A stretch of 13,783 nt of DNA, taken from NCBI GenBank assembly GCA_934746185.1, contig CAKVEY010000026.1, positions 1 to 13,783 of the forward strand, read 5' to 3'. Within the stretch, counting starts at the first letter, position 1; each line of letters opens with the position of its first letter. The position numbers and the translations under genes are program-made. This DNA is from an uncultured Clostridia bacterium (lineage in GTDB: Bacteria > Bacillota > Clostridia > Christensenellales > UBA1242). Shown in pieces: positions 6,796 through 13,144 of this stretch. Below the pieces are notes generated by a model. That model worked only from the letters and a program-made list of their open reading frames with translations, did no database searches and was not told where the DNA came from.

Positions 6796-7950
6796 TTAAA
6801 TTTCTACAATCTCAATATTTTTTATTGCATTTTCAATTAAATTTTCAACATCTAATTTATCTTCTTCAAGTTTAACTTTATCTAGTTTTGGCTTAATTAT
6901 TGGATTTTTAGGCAAAAATACAGTGCAGCAATCTTCGTAAGGAAGAATTGAAGTCTCATAAGTGTTTATTTTATTCGCTATATCAATCGTTTCATCTTTA
7001 TCAAAAGCAATTAATGGTCTTAAAACTGGGATTTTGTCTAAAACTGAATTTGTACTTGTAATACTTTCTATGGTTTGGCTTGCTACTTGCCCCAAACTTT
7101 CGCCAGTGATAATTGCTTTATAACCATATTCGTTTGAAATTCTTTCGGCTATACGCATCATAATTCTACGCATTATTGTTATCATATAGTCGCCATCACA
7201 ATGTTTATGAATTTCTTCTTGAATTTTAGTAAAACTTACAATAAACAATCTTTTTAAATGAGTGTAAGGCTTAATTAATTTTGCTAAACTTATAACTTTA
7301 TTTTTAGCGTTTTCGCTAGTGTATGGAAAACTATGAAAATGTAGTCCGTCAACAATCATACCCCTTTGCGCAATTTTATATCCAGCAACTGGACTATCAA
7401 TTCCACCAGAAAGAAGTAACAATCCTTTGCCAGCACTACCAACAGGCATACCATTTAGCCCTTTAATGATGCTACTAAAAATATAGGTCTTTCCGTTTTC
7501 TCGAATATCTATTGAAACTTCGGTTTTAAAAGTATGCAAATCTACTGTTAAATTCTCGTTATTATCTAAAATTATTTCACCTATTATTTTAGAAAATTCT
7601 GTTGAATTTATAGGAAATTTCTTATCTGCTCTATTTACACTAACTCTAAAACTAGTATTCGTTAGTTTAAAAGCTTTAAAATAGTTTTTGATATTTTCTA
7701 CGTCAGTTTCAATTTCATCGGCAACGCTTAAAGAATAAATTCCAAACACAGTGTGTAATTTTAATAAAATTTCATTTAAGTCATTTTCTTCAAAATTAGA
7801 TACTAAATATCTTGTATGTGAAAAAGAAATTTCACAATTAATCCCGTTTAATGCACTTTTTATGTTATTAAATAATAACTTTTCAAAAAAATGTTTGTTA
7901 TTCCCTTTTAAATGTATTTCACTATATCTTATAAGTATTACTTTATTCAT
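6796..7950 (-). CDS. thiI: tRNA 4-thiouridine synthase ThiI (no rhodanese domain)
   Basis: ThiI adenylates U8 of tRNA and exchanges the AMP for sulfur; in many bacteria it also feeds sulfur to thiamine thiazole synthesis. Visible domains are an N-terminal ferredoxin-like plus THUMP region (about 1-165, beginning VILIRYSEIHLKGNN) and an adenylating PP-loop domain with SGGIDSPVAG (181-190), TGESLGQVASQ (282-292) and the family-typical PYEDCCTVFLPKNP (337-350). At 384 residues it ends without the rhodanese domain found in E. coli ThiI, like most Firmicute versions, which receive sulfur from a dedicated cysteine desulfurase. That partner lies immediately upstream: its stop and the thiI start overlap as TAATG, so the two are probably made in matched amounts. 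Confidence 0.96.
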   Translation of the reverse strand: MNKVILIRYSEIHLKGNNKHFFEKLLFNNIKSALNGINCEISFSHTRYLVSNFEENDLNEILLKLHTVFGIYSLSVADEIETDVENIKNYFKAFKLTNTSFRVSVNRADKKFPINSTEFSKIIGEIILDNNENLTVDLHTFKTEVSIDIRENGKTYIFSSIIKGLNGMPVGSAGKGLLLLSGGIDSPVAGYKIAQRGMIVDGLHFHSFPYTSENAKNKVISLAKLIKPYTHLKRLFIVSFTKIQEEIHKHCDGDYMITIMRRIMMRIAERISNEYGYKAIITGESLGQVASQTIESITSTNSVLDKIPVLRPLIAFDKDETIDIANKINTYETSILPYEDCCTVFLPKNPIIKPKLDKVKLEEDKLDVENLIENAIKNIEIVEI

Positions 7951-9080
7951 TATTTTAATTTATCCTTTAATGTATTTTTTATTTCAATAAAATTTTTTAC
8001 AAATTCATCAATTTCTTCTTTTGTAGTATTTTTAGAAAAACTCAATCTTAAATTTCCTAAAATTTCGGCTTTTGTTTTATTCATACTTTCTAAAATTCTG
8101 TTGCCACTTTTTTTGCTTGAACAAGCACTTCCTAAACCAACGCAAATATTTAAACTACTTAACATATTTAAAATAGTTTCGGCGTTTAATCCTATAACTG
8201 ACAAACTTACTATAAATGGTGAAGAATCATCGGTTGAATTTATTTCTATATCGTCTTCATTTTTTAATTTTTCTAACAAATAATATTTTATTTGTTTTAC
8301 ATAGTTATAGTAACTTGATTGATTTTCTACTGCCGATTTTATAGTATCATAGAATGAAAATATTAATGGTGCATTAGTTGTTCCACTACGAATGTTAAAC
8401 TCTTGCCCACCACCTAAAATTAGGGGTTTTAGTGTTTTTAAACTTTTAGCATAAAACCCAGCGATACCTTTTAGTCCATAAATTTTATGATTACTAATTG
8501 TATAAAAATCAAGGTTATTAACATTAACTTCAATCTTTCCTAATGCTTGTACACCATCGGCGTGAACCAAAGTTTTTGGATTGATTTCTTTAATTTTTTT
8601 ACTTAACAAATTAACATTATTTATAGCACCAGTTTCATTAGAAACATTAATTATACTAACAAGTTTAGTGTTAGAGTTTATTTTACTTAATAAATCTTGT
8701 TCGTTAATTGTTCCATCAGGGTTAGTTGAAATAAAATGAACAATTCTACCTTCGTTTAATAGTTTAATTGCGTAGTTATAAATGCTTGGGTGCTCTAAAC
8801 TAGAAAAAACATATTCTTCATTTTTATTATTTGTTACTACACTATTTAAAACAATATTATTGGCTTCTGTTGAAGAACTAGTAAAAATAAACGTTCCACT
8901 ACTTTCGCCTTTTAAAAGTTTTACTATATTTTTCCTAACATCTTCTATCTTTCCAGCAATATCAACACTTATTTTATACAAAGCACCGGGATTATAATAA
9001 TAATCTCGCTCATAATTTATAAAATTTTGTAATGTTATTTCATCTACTTTCGTTGTAGAAGCGTTGTCTAAAAATATCAT
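7950..9080 (-). CDS. nifS: Cysteine desulfurase (NifS/IscS family), ThiI partner
   Basis: This PLP enzyme removes sulfur from cysteine as a persulfide and gives alanine. The 376 residues cover one fold-type I aminotransferase domain. Landmarks are the N-terminal IFLDNASTT, H97 in LEHPS (PLP stacking), D175 and Q178 in HADGVQ, the Schiff-base lysine K199 in ISNHKIYG, R231 in IRSGT and the persulfide cysteine C320 in GLGSACSS. Overlap with thiI (TAATG) argues that it supplies the sulfur for tRNA 4-thiouridine rather than a general Fe-S role; no iscU or nifU lies beside it. The ATG lacks a Shine-Dalgarno sequence and is six bases from a perfect TATAAT. NifS versus IscS naming is a matter of convention. 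Confidence 0.95.
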   Translation of the reverse strand: MIFLDNASTTKVDEITLQNFINYERDYYYNPGALYKISVDIAGKIEDVRKNIVKLLKGESSGTFIFTSSSTEANNIVLNSVVTNNKNEEYVFSSLEHPSIYNYAIKLLNEGRIVHFISTNPDGTINEQDLLSKINSNTKLVSIINVSNETGAINNVNLLSKKIKEINPKTLVHADGVQALGKIEVNVNNLDFYTISNHKIYGLKGIAGFYAKSLKTLKPLILGGGQEFNIRSGTTNAPLIFSFYDTIKSAVENQSSYYNYVKQIKYYLLEKLKNEDDIEINSTDDSSPFIVSLSVIGLNAETILNMLSSLNICVGLGSACSSKKSGNRILESMNKTKAEILGNLRLSFSKNTTKEEIDEFVKNFIEIKNTLKDKLK

Positions 9081-9086
9081 AACTTT

Positions 9087-9115
9087 ATTATAACAATATT
9101 TTTATATTTTTACAA
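9087..9115 (-). promoter_or_regulatory. Promoter of nifS-thiI, predicted leaderless
   Basis: On the minus strand, TTGTAA (9110-9115) and TATAAT (9087-9092) are separated by 17 bases, with TG upstream of the -10. The nifS ATG follows six bases after TATAAT. The promoter fills the 38-base gap behind yunB, so yunB and nifS-thiI may be separately controlled, although no terminator separates them. Confidence 0.65.
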
Positions 9116-9118
9116 CAA

Positions 9119-9805
9119 TTACGGCACTAAATTTAATAATTTATCTAAACTATTAGACTTCAAATAAACTTCGGGTATTTGTCCCACTATTACGCTTTCA
9201 CAAATTAAAATAGATGTTTTTGTTTTAACCGTGTTATTTTTAAGTGGCAAAATTATATTTACATTTGTATCTATTGTTACATAAAGTTTATGAAGTGTTT
9301 GGTTGATGCCTGCTTCAACAAATTCGCTCTCAAAGTTACACATAACATCGCCTACTGGCAATAGTTTTATATTAATACTTGGACCTAAACCATTAAAAAT
9401 AGTAATGCCTGAAAATGTACCTATTGGAATATTAATTCCGTCTGCACCTATTTTTTCAAGTTTAATTTGACTAGTTTTAATTAAGTCTTTTGTAAGCATA
9501 TTTATTTGAATAGAATTTGCCTGAATTAGAACAATTTTACCATCGTTGTCCGTTGTTATATTAATCAAATTGTCATAAATATTTTTATTTGTAACTAATT
9601 CGCTAACAGCGTTATTTACTGCTTTTACGCTTAACGCCCTGACTTTGCTTTCACTATAATCAAACACAATTCTATCTATGTTTGTCCCTAAAAAAACAAT
9701 AAGTAAATTTATCACTAAAAAAATTGAAACAAATATACAAATTCGTTTTCTTTTCTTTTTTTTATCAACAATTTTAGGTTGTTTATTTTTTTTAAATAGT
9801 TTCAT
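9119..9805 (-). CDS. yunB: Sporulation protein YunB
   Basis: YunB is conserved in endospore formers, is expressed in the mother cell under sigma-E in Bacillus subtilis, and is needed for normal sporulation; its biochemical role is unclear. This 228-residue protein has a basic N-terminus (KKKKRKR, 15-21) and one membrane segment (about 22-40). The conserved body then follows: SVKAVNNAVSELV (59-71), GPSINIKLLPVGDV (141-154), the diagnostic SEFVEAGINQTLHKLYV (160-176), ILPLKN and ESVIVGQIPEVY (203-214). It is followed by nifS after 38 bases and is divergent from the glycosyltransferase. The ATG has no Shine-Dalgarno sequence. The minus-strand CATATATT (9812-9819) seven bases or less from the ATG resembles a sigma-E -10 (CATACAnT), but I could not find a convincing -35. 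Confidence 0.93.
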   Translation of the reverse strand: MKLFKKNKQPKIVDKKKKRKRICIFVSIFLVINLLIVFLGTNIDRIVFDYSESKVRALSVKAVNNAVSELVTNKNIYDNLINITTDNDGKIVLIQANSIQINMLTKDLIKTSQIKLEKIGADGINIPIGTFSGITIFNGLGPSINIKLLPVGDVMCNFESEFVEAGINQTLHKLYVTIDTNVNIILPLKNNTVKTKTSILICESVIVGQIPEVYLKSNSLDKLLNLVP

Positions 9806-9811
9806 TAATTT

Positions 9812-9819
9812 AATATATG
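9812..9819 (-). promoter_or_regulatory. Candidate -10 element of yunB (sigma-E-like)
   Basis: CATATATT on the minus strand resembles the sigma-E -10 consensus CATACAnT and also contains the sigma-A-like TATATT. It is six bases from the yunB ATG, which would make the transcript leaderless. No convincing -35 is seen at the expected distance, so this is tentative. Confidence 0.35.
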
Positions 9820-9865
9820 AAAATATTTGTTACATAATAACAATATTTTATTAGATTATAAAAAT

Positions 9866-9883
9866 CAAAAATTTTAATTTTTG
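9866..9883. promoter_or_regulatory. 18-base A+T palindrome abutting the glycosyltransferase promoter
   Basis: CAAAAATT (9866-9873) and AATTTTTG (9876-9883) form a perfect inverted repeat around TT. It ends on the base before the -35 hexamer of the glycosyltransferase promoter, in the divergent gap with yunB. It is operator-like in position, but the surrounding A+T richness makes chance quite possible. Confidence 0.3.
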
Positions 9884-9913
9884 TTGATACATAGAAACAA
9901 TTTAACTTATAAT
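9884..9913 (+). promoter_or_regulatory. Promoter of the glycosyltransferase gene, predicted leaderless
   Basis: TTGATA (9884-9889) and a perfect TATAAT (9908-9913) are separated by 18 bases. The ATG at 9921 follows after only seven bases of T, with no Shine-Dalgarno sequence, so the expected transcription start is next to the start codon. Confidence 0.7.
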
Positions 9914-9920
9914 TTTTTTT

Positions 9921-10283
9921 ATGAAAATAAACAATAAAAACTTACTTAACGATTTTTATAAACACGATAAATTAAATGTTTTGGTATTAACCGATATTTT
10001 CTTTCCATCTTTTGGTGGAGTTTGTTTTGTTGTCGATAATTTATGTAAAGGTTTAATTGAAACAAATAAAGCAAATGTGGTTTTAGTTACAGGCTATGTT
10101 AGTGGTTATAAAGATAAAGAAGATTACGCAATAATTAGAACAAAAAGTTTAAAAATTCCTAAAAAGTTTGGCGATAGTTTGCCACTACCTGAACTTGATT
10201 TTAAGTTAAAAAAATTAATTAAAGAATTAAAAATTGATGTTATACATATTCACACGGGTTTTCTTTATGTAAATTTGGCTTAA
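9921..10283 (+). CDS. GT4-type glycosyltransferase, N-terminal part, before a frameshift
   Basis: This is the first part of a GT-B-fold glycosyltransferase (acceptor-side Rossmann domain). The segment LNVLVLTDIFFPSFGGVCFVV (starting at residue 18) is the classic GT4 opening, with the glycine loop, and DVIHIHTGF (residues 106-114) is the conserved strand before the acceptor-binding loop. The frame then diverges from the family (LYVNLA) and ends at TAA 10281-10283. Reading one base back at the GGGTTTT at 10256-10262 instead continues as F-S-L-C-K-F-G-L-K-L-G-K-E, exactly what this family expects, and joins the second part without a gap. The joined protein would be about 406 residues, a normal GT4 length. 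By itself the 120-residue piece should not be an active enzyme. Confidence 0.85.
   Translation: MKINNKNLLNDFYKHDKLNVLVLTDIFFPSFGGVCFVVDNLCKGLIETNKANVVLVTGYVSGYKDKEDYAIIRTKSLKIPKKFGDSLPLPELDFKLKKLIKELKIDVIHIHTGFLYVNLA
10256..10283 (+). other. Putative -1 frameshift site (slippery G-GGT-TTT) or one-base deletion
   Basis: In the upstream frame the codons are ACG-GGT-TTT-CTT, so GGGTTTT (10256-10262) fits the X-XXY-YYZ heptamer for -1 slippage. The 0-frame stop TAA follows at 10281-10283. Only weak A+T stems follow (for example CTTTA 10263-10267 with TAAAG 10281-10285) and no upstream stimulatory Shine-Dalgarno is seen, so loss of one T from the T-run, in the genome or in the assembly, is the simpler explanation. 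Confidence 0.6.
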
Positions 10284-10315
10284 AGTTAGGTAAAGAACTA
10301 AATATCCCTGTTGTT

Positions 10316-11140
10316 ATGCACGGTCATAGCAAATATAATGAAGAATATCCAACACATACAAAAAATAAATTTATATGCAATCAACTTATAAAATCTGCAT
10401 ATAAACTAATGAGTAAAGCCGATATAGTAACCCCTGTAAGCAACGGAACAAAAGATTTTTACTTTAATAATGGTCAAAAAACTAAAATGCAGGTTTTAGA
10501 AAACACTTCGGACTTTACTCTTTTAAATCCTACCCCCGATACAATTAAAGAAATTGAAAATAAATATAATTTTGATTATAAAAAGGACAATGTTTTAGTT
10601 TTAATTACAAGACTTGATACTTATTATAAAAATTTAGATTTTTTATTATATAGTTTAAAAGAATTAAAAGAACTAGGAACAAAATTTAAGTTTTTATTGG
10701 TTGGCTGTGGTAAAGATGAAGATAAACTTAAAAAACTTGCAGAAGATTTAGATTTAAACGATTGTTTAACATTTGTTGGAGAAATTAAGGACCGTGAATA
10801 TATAAAATATTTTTATTATTTAGCAACTTTATTATGTTTCCCTTCTATTCGAGATACATCGGGTCTATTAAAATACGAGGGTGCTAGCCAAAAATTAGCT
10901 ACTATTGGAATTAAAGGCGTTGCTTGCACCGAAGATATAATTAATGACTATAACGGTTATGTTACTGAAAATAATCCAAAAGCTTATGCCCAAAAAATTC
11001 ACGATGTTTTACTTGATAAAGAAAAATTAAATAAAGTTTGCGAAAACGCATATAAAACTCTTAACAAAACTTGGCTTGACAAAGCAAATGAACTACTTGA
11101 AATTTTTGACAAATTAATTAAAGACAAAAAAGCGTCTTAA
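10316..11140 (+). CDS. GT4-type glycosyltransferase, C-terminal part, after a frameshift
   Basis: This is the nucleotide-sugar-binding half of the same enzyme. The homologous frame is open back to the slip site at 10262; the first ATG in it (10316) has no ribosome site, so independent translation is unlikely. From that ATG, the landmarks are HGHSKYNEEYP (2-12), SKADIVTPVSNGTKDFY (33-49), the donor-domain start VLVLITRLDTYYKNLDFLL (93-111), VGCGKDEDKLKKLAEDL (129-145), FVGEI (153-157) and FPSIRDTSGLLKYEGAS (175-191). In the usual E-x7-E motif the first position is D180 and the second is E188. This subgroup sugar-modifies lipids or envelope polymers; donor and acceptor cannot be assigned. The gene stands alone on the plus strand and ends at a palindromic terminator. 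Confidence 0.85.
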   Translation: MHGHSKYNEEYPTHTKNKFICNQLIKSAYKLMSKADIVTPVSNGTKDFYFNNGQKTKMQVLENTSDFTLLNPTPDTIKEIENKYNFDYKKDNVLVLITRLDTYYKNLDFLLYSLKELKELGTKFKFLLVGCGKDEDKLKKLAEDLDLNDCLTFVGEIKDREYIKYFYYLATLLCFPSIRDTSGLLKYEGASQKLATIGIKGVACTEDIINDYNGYVTENNPKAYAQKIHDVLLDKEKLNKVCENAYKTLNKTWLDKANELLEIFDKLIKDKKAS

Positions 11141-11157
11141 TATTATATAATAATATT

Positions 11158-11195
11158 AAGAATAGTTTGCACAGTATACTATGCAAACTATTCTT
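11158..11195. terminator. 38-base near-perfect palindrome, probable bidirectional terminator
   Basis: AAGAATAGTTTGCA (11158-11171) pairs with TGCAAACTATTCTT (11182-11195). The centre AGTATACT is itself palindromic, leaving one mismatched pair. It sits between the convergent glycosyltransferase and spoVAE genes. T-runs on both sides are short and broken, so terminator strength is uncertain. Its right arm contains a 15-base sequence also found, inverted, at 2647-2661. A smaller inverted repeat, TTAATATTA / TAATATTAA (11137-11159), lies just before it. Confidence 0.65.
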
Positions 11196-11208
11196 TATTA
11201 CTATGCAA

Positions 11209-11574
11209 TTAAGATTTTTTAGTATGGCTAGAAAAAATTAGAGCAAAAATAAAACTAAAAAATACTGCGGCACCTATTCCTGTGGCTGTTGCTGCCAAAC
11301 CACCAGAAAATATACCCATAACGCCAGATGATGTTACTTGATTTATAACACCTTTTGCTAGTGTTCTTCCAAATCCCATAATTGGAACGGTTGCCCCTGC
11401 TTTTCCAAACTCTACTAATGGGTCATATAAATCTAACGCTTCTAATCCTATGCCTATTAATAAAAATAGTACTAAAATTCGAGCTGATGTCATTTTTGTT
11501 TTTAAAATTAAAATTTGCCCGATAAAACAAATAATTCCACCAACTAAAAATACTTGTAAATATGTCAACCACAT
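11209..11574 (-). CDS. spoVAE: Stage V sporulation protein AE, dipicolinate channel membrane subunit
   Basis: This is a 121-residue inner-membrane protein of the SpoVA complex, which moves Ca-dipicolinate into the forespore during sporulation and out in germination. The sequence starts WLTYLQVFLVGGIICFIGQI, has a second helix (ARILVLFLLIGIGLEALDLY), the family hallmark FGKAGATVPIMGFGRTLAKG (56-75) and a last helix near 95-116. It corresponds to the SpoVAEb type. It is the last gene of spoVAC-spoVAD-spoVAE: its ATG follows the spoVAD stop by one base, and GGAGG lies within the end of spoVAD, eight bases before the ATG. It shares the FxGAGxxxPITGF-like signature with SpoVAC, its paralogue. Confidence 0.95.
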   Translation of the reverse strand: MWLTYLQVFLVGGIICFIGQILILKTKMTSARILVLFLLIGIGLEALDLYDPLVEFGKAGATVPIMGFGRTLAKGVINQVTSSGVMGIFSGGLAATATGIGAAVFFSFIFALIFSSHTKKS

Positions 11575-11575
11575 T

Positions 11576-12589
11576 TTATTTTTCCTCCAATTCTAACTCT
11601 ATTGCGTGGCAAATACACGGTATGCTTTCGCCTTGTTGCGTTGATGTTGGACTAAGTAGTGCTCCTGTTGCACAAAAAAGCACTCTTTTAAATATCCCCT
11701 TTTTCATAGATGGAATAATATATCCATTTAAAACACTCGCACTACAACCAGCGCCACTTCCACCTTGATAAACTTTTTGATTTTTAGAAAATATTATTTG
11801 TCCACAATCGTGATAGGAATTTCCTAATATATAACCTTCTCGCTCCATTAAATCACACAAAATATCACTACCTAATTTACCTAAATCGCCAGTAACTATA
11901 AGGTCGTAATCGTCTGGATTTGTGTTTGTATCTTTAAAATGAGCAACAAGTGTAGTCATTGCAGCAGTCGCCATTGCAGCCCCCATATTGTTTGCGTCCG
12001 TTATGCCGTAATCGGTTACTATTCCAATAGTTGCGTTTGTAACGCAAATGTTACTACCTTTTTTACATAATATGCTACAACCACTTCCCGTTACTGTCCA
12101 CTGACTTACTGGTGGTCTTTGATTTCCAAGTTCTAACGGATAACGATATTGTTTTTCTGCCGAACTAAAATGGCTAACCGTAGCACAAGCTACCGTATCT
12201 AAATATCCACCATCAATTAAAAGTGAACCGACAAGCAAACTTTCTGCCATATTAGAACACGCCCCATAAACGCCTAAAAACGGAATACCTATATCTCGTG
12301 CTGTAAAGCTTGATGAAATAATCTGATTTAATAAGTCGCCACCAACAAAGCAATCAACATTCGTGGGCTTTAACTTTACTTTTTCCATTGCCCCATAAAT
12401 TGCCGTTTCTAGCATTTTTTTCTCAGCTTTTTCATAACTTTTTTCACCAAATAAATCATCTTTTAAAACGTGGTCAAAATACTCTTTTAATGGTCCATTT
12501 CCTTCTTTTTCGCCAACTAAGGCATAACTAGAAATTACTCTCGGTTTGTTTTTAAAATATATAGTTTGTCTAACACTTTCCTTTTTCAT
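11576..12589 (-). CDS. spoVAD: Stage V sporulation protein AD, thiolase-fold SpoVA subunit
   Basis: SpoVAD is the soluble, dipicolinate-binding subunit of the SpoVA channel, on the outer face of the spore inner membrane. The 337 residues match the family length and have a thiolase-like fold: GGDLLNQIISSSFTARDIGI (83-102), GVYGACSNMAESL (106-118) with C111 at the thiolase nucleophile position, ATVSHFSSAEKQYRYPLELG (136-155), QRPPVSQWTVTGSG (157-170), VTGDLGKLGSD (232-242) and STQQGESIPCICHAIEL (316-332). Family members are not thought to catalyse thiolysis. The ribosome site AGGAGGG precedes the ATG closely and contains the spoVAC TAG stop, so spoVAC and spoVAD are tightly coupled. Confidence 0.97.
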   Translation of the reverse strand: MKKESVRQTIYFKNKPRVISSYALVGEKEGNGPLKEYFDHVLKDDLFGEKSYEKAEKKMLETAIYGAMEKVKLKPTNVDCFVGGDLLNQIISSSFTARDIGIPFLGVYGACSNMAESLLVGSLLIDGGYLDTVACATVSHFSSAEKQYRYPLELGNQRPPVSQWTVTGSGCSILCKKGSNICVTNATIGIVTDYGITDANNMGAAMATAAMTTLVAHFKDTNTNPDDYDLIVTGDLGKLGSDILCDLMEREGYILGNSYHDCGQIIFSKNQKVYQGGSGAGCSASVLNGYIIPSMKKGIFKRVLFCATGALLSPTSTQQGESIPCICHAIELELEEK

Positions 12590-12596
12590 AACCCTC

Positions 12597-13043
12597 CTAT
12601 ATAAAGAAATATATTATTCCTACGATTATTGAACCAACTGTGCCAAACACAATAACAGGACCTGCAACTGTAAACATTTTTACGCATAATCCTAAAACTA
12701 AACCTTCTCGTTTATACTCTAACGCTGGGCTTGCAATAGAATTAGCAAAACCTGTGATAGGAATTATTGAACCAGCACCAGCAAATGCACCGATTCTATC
12801 ATAAACACCTATCGCAGTTAAAAATGTTGTTAAAAAAATTAAAATGACTAGCATATATGTTGTAAGTTGCATATCAGTTAAAGTTGGGTTCAAATAAGCC
12901 ATTAAGTCGTAAAATCCTTGACCTATACAACAAATTAGTCCACCAACCCAAAAAGCATTAAAAAGTGAGGGCCATTTTTTTGATTGTGGCGATTTTTTAC
13001 TTACATATTCGTTATATTTTTTATTTCTTTCTTCAATATTCAT
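12597..13043 (-). CDS. spoVAC: Stage V sporulation protein AC, dipicolinate channel membrane subunit
   Basis: SpoVAC is a polytopic forespore inner-membrane protein shown in B. subtilis to behave as a mechanosensitive channel for dipicolinate release. The 148 residues have a hydrophilic N-terminus with the typical W-P (KKWPSLFNAFWVGGLICCIG, 22-41), then about four hydrophobic segments. The hallmark is IGAFAGAGSIIPITGFANSI (84-103). It is first in the three-gene spoVA cluster; spoVAA, AB, AEa and AF are absent here, as in many Clostridia. The start is supported by AAAGGA about nine bases upstream. A sigma-G promoter is expected from the family's biology, but the best candidate found (minus strand TGATTA 13088-13093, 18 bases, AATATTA 13063-13069) would start transcription inside the ribosome site, so it is doubtful. 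Confidence 0.97.
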   Translation of the reverse strand: MNIEERNKKYNEYVSKKSPQSKKWPSLFNAFWVGGLICCIGQGFYDLMAYLNPTLTDMQLTTYMLVILIFLTTFLTAIGVYDRIGAFAGAGSIIPITGFANSIASPALEYKREGLVLGLCVKMFTVAGPVIVFGTVGSIIVGIIYFFI

Positions 13044-13144
13044 AAAATTTTTTCCTTTTAACTAATATTTGGCAGAAAAAAAATTTTTAATCATAAATAA
13101 AATAGAATTTTTAGCACAAAATAAATAAAAATTGGAGGAAATTT

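Noticed and set aside
13063..13093. Sigma-G promoter for spoVAC (TGATTA, 18-base spacer, AATATTA)
   Set aside because: The transcription start would fall inside the Shine-Dalgarno sequence of a gene that clearly has one, so the match is probably due to A+T richness.
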